Source of the DNA: Lewinellaceae bacterium
Lineage (GTDB): Bacteria > Bacteroidota > Bacteroidia > Chitinophagales > Saprospiraceae
Assembly: GCA_020636045.1 (NCBI GenBank)
Contig: JACJYP010000001.1
Coordinates: forward strand, 480,001-544,000
Direction of reading: 5' to 3'
DNA: 64,000 nucleotides
Numbering within the stretch: the first letter of the stretch is position 1; every line of letters begins with the position of its first letter. The notes under the pieces were generated by a model that was not told the DNA's origin, searched no databases, and saw nothing but the letters and a program-made list of their open reading frames with translations. Positions 12,140-21,051 of the stretch are shown in pieces. Made by a program: the position numbers and the translations under genes.

Positions 12140-12681
12140 AGCCGCCTCAGGTCATTCACAGGCAGTTCTCCCACATAAAATTTCAGGCAGTTATCACAAA
12201 GGCAGCGACCGTTGAACTGGCGTTCCAGCGTTTCCTTGGTGGCGGGGTGAAGGCGTGGAAACCGAAGCCAGCAGTCGCCGGGGTCGTAGTTGATGAACTT
12301 TTTTTTGCAGCGCGGGCATTCGTTGATAAAATCGTGTTCTTCCTGCACCCATGCCGAATCCACCCGCCCGCCGAGCGGCGGATTGAGTTTGGTCACCCTG
12401 ACACGCAGCGCCTGCATATTCAAAAACTGGAATTTCATCCGTTTTACAATGTCAGCCGCGACTGTTTCCAGCAGTTTGCGCGGCTTTTCCATTTCAAGCC
12501 GGCAAATTTGGTAAACGGACTCGTAGTTCATCGTCAGGTCCACCTTGTCGTCCTTGACCGCCTTTTCCGTATTGATATTGACGACGATATCCACGACGTA
12601 TTCACCGCCGGCCTTGGTTTCGCCGTCGTACACGCCATGATGAGCGTAAAAGCGCATGCCTTCCAGTGAGATCAGTGCCAT
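12136..12681 (-). CDS. folB: Dihydroneopterin aldolase FolB fused to a cysteine-rich CWC-like domain
   Basis: 181 residues. Residues 1-118 are a complete FolB (folate pathway: 7,8-dihydroneopterin to 6-hydroxymethyl-dihydropterin plus glycolaldehyde), with the active-site lysine region RVTKLNPPLGG (Lys98) and the Glu21 region. FolB normally ends near residue 120. Here about 60 residues follow with CPRC (122-125), a CW pair (137-138) and CLCDNC (160-165), the spacing of the small Cys_rich_CWC domain that probably binds zinc. The reading frame is continuous. What the added domain does is unknown. The gene converges on mtaB. Confidence 0.88.
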   Translation of the reverse strand: MALISLEGMRFYAHHGVYDGETKAGGEYVVDIVVNINTEKAVKDDKVDLTMNYESVYQICRLEMEKPRKLLETVAADIVKRMKFQFLNMQALRVRVTKLNPPLGGRVDSAWVQEEHDFINECPRCKKKFINYDPGDCWLRFPRLHPATKETLERQFNGRCLCDNCLKFYVGELPVNDLRRL

Positions 12682-12714
12682 AAGCGCATCTTTATGGTTT
12701 AGGAAAAGCAGCGG

Positions 12715-13077
12715 TTATTCCCCGAGCATTTCTTTGATGAGGTCGGATTGTTTTGAAAGTTCGGGGCATTGCCCGGTAGCAAGCGAGATCCGAAGCGAGT
12801 CGATCTCTGCCGTTTTCAGTTTGCCGAACTGTGCTACAATGGCCGCGTTGCAGTTTTTGGCCTTGTCGTAGACATCCTGGATCTGGCGCAGGTTCTGCTG
12901 GAACGACTCCTGCGCGTCCTTGTCCGTTGCGAGCGCTTCCGTTTGCTGGTTCAGTTCCACGAGTTTCCCTGTGCATTCGCAATATGCACGCGCCATTTTA
13001 TCGAAACGCGATTCGGGCGCTTCATCGGCGCAAGCGCAAAAGAACAATAGCGGAATGGTAATTCGCAAAAGACGCAT
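12715..13077 (-). CDS. Small putative lipoprotein
   Basis: 120 residues from Met at 13077. The longer frame to 13149 adds 24 residues that do not look like a signal sequence. MRLLRITIPLLFFCAC is a short lipoprotein-type signal with the acceptor cysteine near residue 14-16. The mature part is a helical, Gln/Asp/Lys-rich domain of about 100 residues with four cysteines (for example the YCEC pair and Cys in KNCNAA), resembling no family I can name. It lies 33 bp upstream of folB on the same strand, so the two may be co-transcribed. Probably periplasmic. Confidence 0.7.
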   Translation of the reverse strand: MRLLRITIPLLFFCACADEAPESRFDKMARAYCECTGKLVELNQQTEALATDKDAQESFQQNLRQIQDVYDKAKNCNAAIVAQFGKLKTAEIDSLRISLATGQCPELSKQSDLIKEMLGE

Positions 13078-13159
13078 GTTCGGTTCTTTTATGTACAAAG
13101 GACATAAATTTCCGGAATTGTTGCCAGCAAATTGCATAAACGGAAACAAGAAACACGGT

Positions 13160-14575
13160 TTATACTTTCACCGTCTTCCATTTTCCGCGCCTGAACACCC
13201 ACATCGCTGCCACTGCCATGCCTGATTCGGCGATCACAATGCTCCAGTACACCCCCGTCTGCCCCCAACCCATCTCCAGCGCCAGCAAGGCCGCCAGCGG
13301 CGTCTCCACGAGCCAGAAAAAGATAAAATTCAGGATCGTGGGCGTGCGCGTATCGCCCGCGCCATTGATGGCTTGTGAAAGGATCATGCCGTACCCGTAA
13401 AACACATACCCCACCGCCATGATCCGCAGCGCCATCGATCCTGCGCGCAGGGCTTCGGGCTCTACCGTGAACAGTTGGATAAAAAAGGAGGCGCCTAGCA
13501 GATAGACGATACTGACGAAAGCCATGAAAAGCATATTGAAATAGGCTGCGCGCCAGGCCGATTTTTCGGCGCGGTCGGGGTGCCCGGCGCCGAGATTTTG
13601 TCCGACCAGCGTAGCTGCAGCATTGGCCATACCCCAGGATGGCAGGATCGTGAACACGATGATCCGGATGGCGATGGTATAGCCCGCCGTTACTTCCTTG
13701 CTGATCTGCCCGAGGATCGAGATCATAAAGATCCAGCTGGCCGAAGCGATGAGGTATTGCCCCGTGCTGCCTGCGGCGAGACGAAGCAACCTGCCGATGG
13801 TGTTCCATTGCGGCTGCAGGTATTGCAGGCGTATTTTGACGATCTTTCCTACTTCGAACAGGTTCCAGAGCTGGTACATCACTCCGATCGAGCGACCGAT
13901 GGTGGTGGCTATACCTGCTCCGAGAAGTCCCATTTCCGGAAAAGGGCCGATACCGAAAATGAGTAATGGGTCAAGGATGATGTTCACTCCATTGGAAATC
14001 CACAACGCGCGCATGGCTGTAGAGGCATCTCCCGCGCCCCTGAAAATGCCGTTGAGCATCCAAAGCAGCAGGATCGGCAAATTGGCCGTGAGCATCAGGC
14101 GGGTGAATTTTGTGCCGATGTCCGCCACGCTCTGATCGCGCGCCATCATGCGCAGGATGTCTTCCGCAAAAAAATAGCCGGGTATGGCGATCAACGCGGA
14201 CATCACCAGCGCGATCACAATCACTTGCGCGCCGGCCCGGGCTGCCGCCTCGCGGTCGCCTTCGCCGATGCGCCGCGCCACCATCGCCGTAGCGGCGGCG
14301 CTCAGACCGATCGCGATAGAGTACACCAGTGTAAGTACCGACTCCGTGAGGCCGACGGTAGCCACCGCCTCGATGCCGATGCGCGCCACGAAAAAGGCGT
14401 CCACCACGGCAAAAAGCGATTCCATCGCCATCTCGAGGATCATCGGAATGGACAGCAGCACGATGGCGCGGTCGATACTGCCGGTGGTGAAGCTTTGTTC
14501 TTCGCCGTTGACCGCCTGTCGCAGTACCCGGCCGATGCGCTTCAGGCGGGTTTCAGTTGTTTTTGTTTCTGTCAT
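13160..14575 (-). CDS. MATE-family efflux transporter
   Basis: 471-residue multidrug and toxin extrusion pump of the inner membrane, with about 12 hydrophobic segments arranged as two MatE repeats (about 45-205 and 270-430). The first begins SIPMILEMAMESLFAVVDAF, a typical MATE TM1, and the second has NLGAGHPDRAEKSAW, the pseudo-symmetric counterpart. It is likely driven by a sodium or proton gradient; the substrate cannot be told. An N-terminal cytosolic stretch of about 30 residues precedes TM1. A near-match to the -7 element lies at 14598-14605 on the minus strand (one mismatch). Confidence 0.92.
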   Translation of the reverse strand: MTETKTTETRLKRIGRVLRQAVNGEEQSFTTGSIDRAIVLLSIPMILEMAMESLFAVVDAFFVARIGIEAVATVGLTESVLTLVYSIAIGLSAAATAMVARRIGEGDREAAARAGAQVIVIALVMSALIAIPGYFFAEDILRMMARDQSVADIGTKFTRLMLTANLPILLLWMLNGIFRGAGDASTAMRALWISNGVNIILDPLLIFGIGPFPEMGLLGAGIATTIGRSIGVMYQLWNLFEVGKIVKIRLQYLQPQWNTIGRLLRLAAGSTGQYLIASASWIFMISILGQISKEVTAGYTIAIRIIVFTILPSWGMANAAATLVGQNLGAGHPDRAEKSAWRAAYFNMLFMAFVSIVYLLGASFFIQLFTVEPEALRAGSMALRIMAVGYVFYGYGMILSQAINGAGDTRTPTILNFIFFWLVETPLAALLALEMGWGQTGVYWSIVIAESGMAVAAMWVFRRGKWKTVKV

Positions 14576-14764
14576 GTATGGGAAAAGGATCGCGGAGTAA
14601 AGATACTATTAACCAAACAAAATGTTTTTATTTTTCTTTATTTCATCTTCAGATCGCGAATTCAGGAACCGCAGAAACGATGATCGCGCATGAATGGTTC
14701 CACCTCAATTCTTTTGAAGATGTCGGCGATTGCTTTTCAAATGCATATCGGTACTCACCAACCT

Positions 14765-14780
14765 TATCTTTGTATTTTTG
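14765..14780 (+). promoter_or_regulatory. Tandem -7 elements upstream of mqnC
   Basis: Two adjacent exact TAnnTTTG matches, TATCTTTG (14765-14772) and TATTTTTG (14773-14780), lie about 70-85 bp before the mqnC start. Confidence 0.45.
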
Positions 14781-14848
14781 TTTTCCGGAAAAGCAGGGTA
14801 CTACCTACCTGCCCGGACATATTGACGAAGAATATCTTGCCAGCTGAT

Positions 14849-15991
14849 ATGAACATTTCCGATCTTCTACACCGCGCCCTCCGGTTCGAATGGCTAACCC
14901 CCGAAGAAGGCGTTTATTTGTTTGAAAACGCTTCCACTGCCGAGCTGATGTACGCCGGCAATGCCATGCGGCAGCACCATGTGCACGGCAATGTCGTCAC
15001 CTGGATCATCGACCGCAATTCGAATACGACCAATGTCTGCATCGCGAACTGCAAATTCTGCAACTTTTACCGGCGGCCGGGCCACGAAGAATCGTACATC
15101 ACCACGATTGAGGAATATAAACAGAAGATTGAAGAGACCTTTCGCTTCGGCGGCGAACAGTTATTACTACAGGGCGGCCACCACCCCGACCTCGGCCTGC
15201 AGTTTTATGTCGATCTTTTCCGGCAACTAAAATCGCTTTACCCCAACCTGAAACTGCACGCCCTCGGTCCTCCCGAGATCGCCCATATCGCCAAACTGGA
15301 CGGCATGTCACACTACGACGTGCTGAAGGCGCTGAAAGAAGCCGGGCTTGACTCCCTGCCCGGCGCCGGCGCAGAGATTCTGAGCGACCGGGTGCGCCGT
15401 CTTATTTCCAAAGGCAAATGCGGCGGCGAGGAATGGCTCGATGTCATGCGCGCCGCCCACCGGCTGCGACTCACCACTTCGGCGACCATGATGTTCGGCC
15501 ATATCGAAACCAACCTAGAGCGTATGGAGCATTTTGCCGCTATGCGGCAGGTGCAGTCTGAAAAACCGGCCGATGCAAAGGGATTTCTGGCGTTCATCCC
15601 CTGGCCCTTTCAGGACGAGGATACGATCCTCAAAAAAATAAAACGCGCGCGCAATGCCGTGAGCAGCGACGAGTATGTGCGCATGATCGCCATGAGCCGG
15701 ATCATGCTGCCCAATATCGTCAATATCCAGGCCTCCTGGCTGACGGTGGGCAAACAGGTCGCACAAGTGTGCCTGCATGCAGGCGCCAATGATTTCGGCA
15801 GCATCATGATCGAGGAAAATGTGGTGTCGGCGGCCGGTGCGCGTTTCCGTTTTACGGCCGACGGCATCCAGCAAGCTATTCGGGAAGCGGGTTTCGAGCC
15901 CCGCTTACGCAACCAGCAGTACGAATTCAGAGAACTGCCGCGCGATATTCACCAGCAACAACTCGACCGCTCGGCGCTGGTCGTCGATTGA
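14849..15991 (+). CDS. mqnC: Cyclic dehypoxanthinyl futalosine synthase MqnC
   Basis: 380-residue radical SAM enzyme of the futalosine route to menaquinone, cyclising dehypoxanthine futalosine. The cluster motif is Cys64-x3-Cys68-x2-Cys71 (CIANCKFCNFYR), typical of the MqnC/MqnE/CofH group. The LLQGGHHPDLGL stretch and PGAGAEILSDRVR are characteristic of MqnC. I start at MNISDLLHRAL (14849); an upstream in-frame ATG at 14690 would add 53 residues unlike the family and would place the promoter elements inside the coding sequence. It shows that this organism makes menaquinone by the futalosine pathway. Confidence 0.94.
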   Translation: MNISDLLHRALRFEWLTPEEGVYLFENASTAELMYAGNAMRQHHVHGNVVTWIIDRNSNTTNVCIANCKFCNFYRRPGHEESYITTIEEYKQKIEETFRFGGEQLLLQGGHHPDLGLQFYVDLFRQLKSLYPNLKLHALGPPEIAHIAKLDGMSHYDVLKALKEAGLDSLPGAGAEILSDRVRRLISKGKCGGEEWLDVMRAAHRLRLTTSATMMFGHIETNLERMEHFAAMRQVQSEKPADAKGFLAFIPWPFQDEDTILKKIKRARNAVSSDEYVRMIAMSRIMLPNIVNIQASWLTVGKQVAQVCLHAGANDFGSIMIEENVVSAAGARFRFTADGIQQAIREAGFEPRLRNQQYEFRELPRDIHQQQLDRSALVVD

Positions 15992-16114
15992 GAAAATTAT
16001 TTTATACCCGAAAGGCGGTACCCCCCGGAGGATGTTTCTCCTGTAATTGCGGATACGTCGGCTTTCTGACGTTTTCACACGCTGAAGTATAGCGATCCGG
16101 CTGGTCGCACGTAT

Positions 16115-16122
16115 TACTTTCG
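16115..16122 (+). promoter_or_regulatory. Probable -7 element for the T9SS gene at 16147
   Basis: TACTTTCG is one mismatch from TAnnTTTG and lies 25 bp before the ATG. Confidence 0.3.
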
Positions 16123-16146
16123 CCAGCAATAAAACATCCCATCCGT

Positions 16147-18516
16147 ATGATACGTACAATCTTTACATCCGCCTTCTTCCTCTTTTTCACGGCCTTTCTC
16201 TACGGCCAGACGACTTATTACACCGTCAAATTTCCCGATGATTACACGGTTTACGGCTGCGGCGCCACTGCCGACACCGTATGGCCCGTGATCACGCAGT
16301 ACGGTAACTGCAACTTCAATGTGGGAGTGTCGGTAAAGGATCAAAAGTTCTTTACCAACAGCACCGGAGGTTGCTACAAGATCCTGCGCACCTGGAAATT
16401 GCTCTACTGGTGCGACTACGACCCCAACTGGCCCGCGCCGTACACCATTTCCAACCCTACAAGCACCGATATCGGGCCGACCGTTACCGGCGATATGTAC
16501 AACCACGGTTATCTGCAATACACGCAGATCATCAAGGTGGTGGATACCGATCCGCCCGTATTTCTCGACTGCCCGACGGATCAGGTCGTTTTTTGCGATT
16601 ATACCAACAACGACCCTGCCCAGTATCACTCGGGCTGGACCGACTATTGTGAAGGACCTGTTGACCTCAGCGTAAAAGTGCAGGATGCCTGCTCGGGCAC
16701 CGATATTATGCTTACCTATCGCCTGTTCCTCGATCTCGACAACAACGGCTCGATGGAAACATTCGTCAGCAGCAGCAGCCCCAATGCATGGCCCATCGTC
16801 AAAGACATTCAGGGCGATACCTTGTCGGCGCACATCGAATTCCCGCAGGGATTCGGCCTGCCGTACGGCACCCACAAAATTGAATGGATCGCGAATGATA
16901 ATTGCGGCAACGAAACGATCTGTAAGTACTATTTCATCGTAAAAGACTGCAAAGCCCCGACCATTGTGTGCATGAACGGCCTGAGTGTCAACATCATGTC
17001 GACCGGCATGATCACGCTCTGGGACACCGACTTCATTCAGTACACTTTTGATAATTGCACGCCGACCGATCAGATCAAATTCGGCATCCGCAAACAGGGC
17101 GCCGGCACGGGCTTTCCGCAGAATAGCCACTCGGTGACTTTCGATTGCAGCGAACTCGGCAAGCAATACGTGGAAGTATGGGTAGAAGACGGCTACGGAA
17201 ATGCCGATTTTTGCCTCACCTATGTCATCGTGCAGGACAACGCGGGTTCCTGCCCGCCGTCGTCGCCATTTAAAGGCGTGGTAGTTACCTACCAAAATGA
17301 CGCGGTACCCGGCGTACAGATCGATCTGAAAAAAGGCTCGCAGCCGGTTGCAACCGCGCTTACCATTGATGACGGTTCCTACACATTTGGCAGCATGCCG
17401 GCCAGCTGCAACTACAAACTGATCCCGACATTCGACGGAGACGCCAAGGCAGGGGTGAATACGATGGATGCGTTGCTGATCTCCGGACAACTGGACAACA
17501 TCATTGCACTGGGCACGCCATACCAACTGATGGCAGCCGACGTGGATAAATCGGGTGACATTTCCGTCGCCGATATCAACGATATTGTAAAAATGATCCT
17601 GGGCCTGCAGGATTATTTCCCGAAAAACACTTCCTGGCAGTTTGTGAATGGCGACTATGTGTTCCCCGATCCGCTCGATCCCTGGGCAAATTCAGTACCC
17701 GCTTCCTATACATTTTGCCTGACGGGAACCCTCGGTTTCAGCCCCGATTTCATTGCCGTCAAAACGGGCGACGTAAATGCTTCGGCCGATCTCGGCGATG
17801 TTAACAAAGCCGGCGACGACCGAACGGATATCAAGAGCACCGCCAAATTTTACACCACCGAGCAAGTTTTTGCGGCCGGTGACGAGGTGCGTGTAGAGGT
17901 GTTTACACCCGATCTCGGCAACATTGCAGCGTTCCAGTTTACCCTGCAATACGATCCGGCTGTTCTGGGCGCGGCAAGCATCGAGCCCGATCTCGTGCCG
18001 GTTTCCAATATCGCCACGCCTGCCGAAGCGCATGTCACCGCCAGCTGGCACAGCTCCGCTCTGCTCGACCCGAACGCACAGGCCAAAGGCGTACATGCCA
18101 GGGCATTCAGCCTTGTGTTCACGGCGCTGCAAGCCGGCACGTTGAGCGAAGTGCTCCACATGAATTCTTCCATCACGGAAGCGGAAGCCTACACGCGCCT
18201 GCTGGAAACCTATGAAGCTGAACTGATGTTCAAAAAAGGCACCACGAAGAAAAGCGCGGAATTTCTGGCAGTACGCCCGAACCCCGTAAGCGATCGCTTT
18301 ACGGCAGCATACTACCTGCCGGAGGCCGGAGAGGTGTCGCTGACACTTTCCAACGCCCGCGGCCAGGTCGTGCAGACCCTGCAAACGCAAGGCCAGGAAG
18401 GATATCAGGAAACGGAAATCGAACTGGATCGCAGCATGGCGCCGGGCATGCTCTTCCTGCACCTCGAAGGCCCGGGCGGCACCGCCGTTCAGCGCATAAT
18501 GGTGCAAAAATTCTGA
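16147..18516 (+). CDS. Secreted modular T9SS protein with HYR-like, dockerin- and cohesin-like modules
   Basis: 789 residues. The signal peptide (MIRTIFTSAFFLFFTAFLYG) is followed by two HYR-like beta modules at about 130-265 and 268-365 (each begins near DTDPPVFLDCP or DCKAPTIVC). A carboxypeptidase-regulatory or SdrD-B-like fold spans 372-430, a dockerin-like segment 431-489 (with DVDKSGDISVADINDIVKM), a cohesin-like domain about 570-690 and a T9SS sorting domain 708-789 (VRPNPVSDRF). It shares the dockerin-cohesin-sorting order with the 5669 protein, though the overall sequences differ. Surface-displayed or secreted; ligand unknown. A strong terminator follows. Confidence 0.88.
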   Translation: MIRTIFTSAFFLFFTAFLYGQTTYYTVKFPDDYTVYGCGATADTVWPVITQYGNCNFNVGVSVKDQKFFTNSTGGCYKILRTWKLLYWCDYDPNWPAPYTISNPTSTDIGPTVTGDMYNHGYLQYTQIIKVVDTDPPVFLDCPTDQVVFCDYTNNDPAQYHSGWTDYCEGPVDLSVKVQDACSGTDIMLTYRLFLDLDNNGSMETFVSSSSPNAWPIVKDIQGDTLSAHIEFPQGFGLPYGTHKIEWIANDNCGNETICKYYFIVKDCKAPTIVCMNGLSVNIMSTGMITLWDTDFIQYTFDNCTPTDQIKFGIRKQGAGTGFPQNSHSVTFDCSELGKQYVEVWVEDGYGNADFCLTYVIVQDNAGSCPPSSPFKGVVVTYQNDAVPGVQIDLKKGSQPVATALTIDDGSYTFGSMPASCNYKLIPTFDGDAKAGVNTMDALLISGQLDNIIALGTPYQLMAADVDKSGDISVADINDIVKMILGLQDYFPKNTSWQFVNGDYVFPDPLDPWANSVPASYTFCLTGTLGFSPDFIAVKTGDVNASADLGDVNKAGDDRTDIKSTAKFYTTEQVFAAGDEVRVEVFTPDLGNIAAFQFTLQYDPAVLGAASIEPDLVPVSNIATPAEAHVTASWHSSALLDPNAQAKGVHARAFSLVFTALQAGTLSEVLHMNSSITEAEAYTRLLETYEAELMFKKGTTKKSAEFLAVRPNPVSDRFTAAYYLPEAGEVSLTLSNARGQVVQTLQTQGQEGYQETEIELDRSMAPGMLFLHLEGPGGTAVQRIMVQKF

Positions 18517-18539
18517 TCTTATTCTGTTTGAAATAAGGA

Positions 18540-18580
18540 AACGTCGCACGGGCAACAGTAGCTTGTGCGACGTTTTTTTA
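18540..18580 (+). terminator. Terminator after the T9SS gene at 16147
   Basis: Perfect 10-bp stem: aacgtcgcac (18540-18549) pairs with gtgcgacgtt (18565-18574), followed by a run of T. It lies between two convergent genes. Confidence 0.85.
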
Positions 18581-19036
18581 TTCGAACAGGAAGATCTTCA
18601 CATTCCACCAGTTTTGTTCAATGATGGAATCGTTTTTCCGGTAAAATGCGAGCGCCGGTTCATTCCAGTCCAGCACCTGCCACTTCACGAGACGACACCC
18701 TCTGCTGCGCCCTTCTTCGAGAACAGCATCAAACAACATTTGCCCGATCCCGTACCGGCGGTATGATTCGGTGATCACAAAATCATCGAGATAAAGCATT
18801 TTTCCTTTCCAGGAAGAATAGGACATGTAAAAGAGGGTCATGCCGACAATTTTGCCGTCCGCTTCCGCCACATGGCTTTCAAAAAGGCCCTTGCGAAAAT
18901 CTTCGATGTACTCTTCCGGGGTGGTAAATACGGCTTCGGGTTCTTTTTCGTAAACGGCAAGTTCGTACATCAGGGCATGTACTGCCGGCAGATCGGATTC
19001 GGTAGCAGGCCGGATCGTAACAGATGGTCTTTGCAT
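18578..19036 (-). CDS. GNAT-family N-acetyltransferase
   Basis: 152 residues from Met at 19036. The frame to 19201 adds 55 residues lacking family similarity and overlapping the ABC promoter region. Acetyl-CoA-dependent GNAT fold: IRPATESDLPAVHALMYELA is the N-terminal helix pair, and LDDFVITESYRRYGIGQMLF carries the R-R-x-G-I-G acetyl-CoA loop (motif A). Length and the E-K-E-P-E-A segment resemble the SAT1/diamine acetyltransferase-like subgroup, so a polyamine or small amine substrate is possible but not proven. It is divergent from the ABC exporter gene. Confidence 0.9.
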   Translation of the reverse strand: MQRPSVTIRPATESDLPAVHALMYELAVYEKEPEAVFTTPEEYIEDFRKGLFESHVAEADGKIVGMTLFYMSYSSWKGKMLYLDDFVITESYRRYGIGQMLFDAVLEEGRSRGCRLVKWQVLDWNEPALAFYRKNDSIIEQNWWNVKIFLFE

Positions 19037-19131
19037 ATTTTTTAAGCATTTACATTTTCGGAGTAACGCCGGGAAAAACGCTAAGATTCCATTTGCAGCC
19101 GGTTCAAAAAACTTTTCAGCAATTTCAGGCG

Positions 19132-19139
19132 TATTTTTG
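19132..19139 (+). promoter_or_regulatory. -7 promoter element for the ABC exporter
   Basis: TATTTTTG, an exact TAnnTTTG match, 60 bp before the ATG at 19200. Confidence 0.45.
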
Positions 19140-19199
19140 CGGCCGTTCGGGAACTGTTGGCCGTCTAAACTGTTTCCAGAATTTGTTTTCCGCACCCGC

Positions 19200-20996
19200 A
19201 TGAAGCAACTCTCCTATCTCAATAAATTTTTCTGGAAATATCGCTGGCGCCTTCTCCTCGGCATCCTTTTCGTCGGCCTGGCCAACTGGTTCCGTGTATG
19301 GCAGCCGCAAGTGATCCGCGAAGCCCTTGATACGGTGGTGGATCAGGTGAAGTATTACAAGGAGCACGGCGGCATCGCCGCGCACCCGGAGGCGGTGAGC
19401 GAACTGAGCAGCAAAATTGCGTGGTTCGGCGCTGCCGTCATCGGCCTGGCGCTCATGATGGGCCTCTTTATGTTCTTTATGCGGCAGACCATCATTGTGA
19501 TGAGCCGCCTGATCGAGTACGACCTGCGGAAGGAGGTTTTTGCTCATTACGAAAAACTGGACCTCGCATTTTACAAGCGCAACAGCACCGGCGACCTCAT
19601 GTCGCGCATTTCGGAAGACGTGTCGAAAGTACGCATGTTCCTGGGTCCCACTATCCTTTACGGCCTTGACTTGAGTTTCCTGTTCGTACTCACCATTTCT
19701 TCCATGCTCCGTGTCAATGTGACGCTGACATTGTGGTCGCTGCTACCCTTACCCTTTCTGAGCGTTTCTATTTACTGGGTGAGCACGCTGATCAACCGCA
19801 GGAGCGAAAAAATACAGCAGCAACTCTCCGCGCTCACCAGTACCGCACAGGAAGTGTACAGCGGCATTCGGGTGGTGAAAAGTTACGTCCAGGAAAAAGC
19901 GATGGGGCGCTGGTTTGCCGATCAAAGCGAGGAATTTCGCCAAAAATCGCTCAAACTGATCCGTATCGATGCATTTTTCTTCCCATTGATGGCCCTCCTC
20001 ATCGGTGTCAGTACCATTATTACTGTGTACGTGGGCGGGTTGTTGGTCGTGCAGGGAAAAGGCGTGACGGCGGGTAATATTGCAGAATTTGTGATCTACA
20101 TCAATATGCTCACCTGGCCGGTCACCGCCATCGGCTGGATCGCTTCGCTGACGCAGCAAGCGGCGGCTTCGCAAAAACGGATCAATGAATTTTTAAAAAC
20201 CGCACCTGCCATTACCGACCCGGGAGAAAACGGGCAGGCGCCTGCCGCATTGAAAGGTCATATTGTCTTTGACAAGGTTTCGTTCGTATATCCCGATACG
20301 GGCATTAAAGCGCTGACCAATATCTCTTTTGAAGTGCTTCCGGGCCAGAAAATGGCCATCATCGGGCGTACTGGAAGCGGGAAAACGACGATGGCTGACC
20401 TGCTCGTACGGATGTACGATGTAAGCGAGGGGCGTATTCTGATCGACGGCAAGGATATCCGCCAGCATCCGCTCGCCAACCTGCGCAGGCGCATCGGCTA
20501 TGTGCCGCAGGATGTATTTCTTTTTTCCGATACCGTTTTTGGCAATATCGCCTTTGGAAAAGACGGCATCACCCGGGAAGAAGCGGAGTTTTACGCAAAA
20601 AGCGCTGCTGTGCACGACGACATCGCCGAGCTGCCGAAAGGATACGACACAGTGGTAGGCGAACGCGGCGTAACCCTTTCGGGCGGCCAAAAACAGCGGG
20701 TAAGCATTGCGCGGGCATTTGCCAAAGATCCCGATATCGTCGTGCTGGACGATTGCCTTTCTGCCGTTGATACCAACACGGAAAGCCGCATTCTCGGCTA
20801 TCTTGAAACGGCGCTTGCCGAAAAAACGGCGATCATCATCACGCACCGCATCTATTCCATGCTCGAGTTTGACAAGATCATTGTATTGGACGACCACAGC
20901 ATCGCGGAAATGGGCACCCACGACGAATTGATGGCCAAAGGAGGTTATTACGCAGAATTGTTTGAAAAGCAGTCGGCAGGCGAAATGACCGAGTAA
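19200..20996 (+). CDS. ABC exporter, half-transporter with Asp at the catalytic Glu position
   Basis: 598 residues from MKQLSYLNKFF. A type IV exporter: the membrane domain with six TM helices spans about 15-320, the ATPase 350-590. Walker A is GRTGSGKT (389-396), the signature LSGGQKQR (493-500), Walker B IVVLDD (513-518) with the D-loop SAVD, and the H-switch is TH549. The residue after the Walker B aspartate is Asp518 instead of the usual Glu. This is also seen in MdlA/BmrC-type subunits that pair with a second ABC subunit. No partner gene is adjacent. It probably exports lipids or drugs; substrate unknown. Confidence 0.92.
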   Translation: MKQLSYLNKFFWKYRWRLLLGILFVGLANWFRVWQPQVIREALDTVVDQVKYYKEHGGIAAHPEAVSELSSKIAWFGAAVIGLALMMGLFMFFMRQTIIVMSRLIEYDLRKEVFAHYEKLDLAFYKRNSTGDLMSRISEDVSKVRMFLGPTILYGLDLSFLFVLTISSMLRVNVTLTLWSLLPLPFLSVSIYWVSTLINRRSEKIQQQLSALTSTAQEVYSGIRVVKSYVQEKAMGRWFADQSEEFRQKSLKLIRIDAFFFPLMALLIGVSTIITVYVGGLLVVQGKGVTAGNIAEFVIYINMLTWPVTAIGWIASLTQQAAASQKRINEFLKTAPAITDPGENGQAPAALKGHIVFDKVSFVYPDTGIKALTNISFEVLPGQKMAIIGRTGSGKTTMADLLVRMYDVSEGRILIDGKDIRQHPLANLRRRIGYVPQDVFLFSDTVFGNIAFGKDGITREEAEFYAKSAAVHDDIAELPKGYDTVVGERGVTLSGGQKQRVSIARAFAKDPDIVVLDDCLSAVDTNTESRILGYLETALAEKTAIIITHRIYSMLEFDKIIVLDDHSIAEMGTHDELMAKGGYYAELFEKQSAGEMTE

Positions 20997-21051
20997 AGAT
21001 CGCATATCTTAGCAGCAGGTATTTTCTAAATTGTGTTCATACCGCAGCGTT

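Noticed and set aside
16114..17526. 470-residue minus-strand ORF
   Set aside because: Shadow of the T9SS gene at 16147; the GC-rich codon pattern opens the opposite frame.
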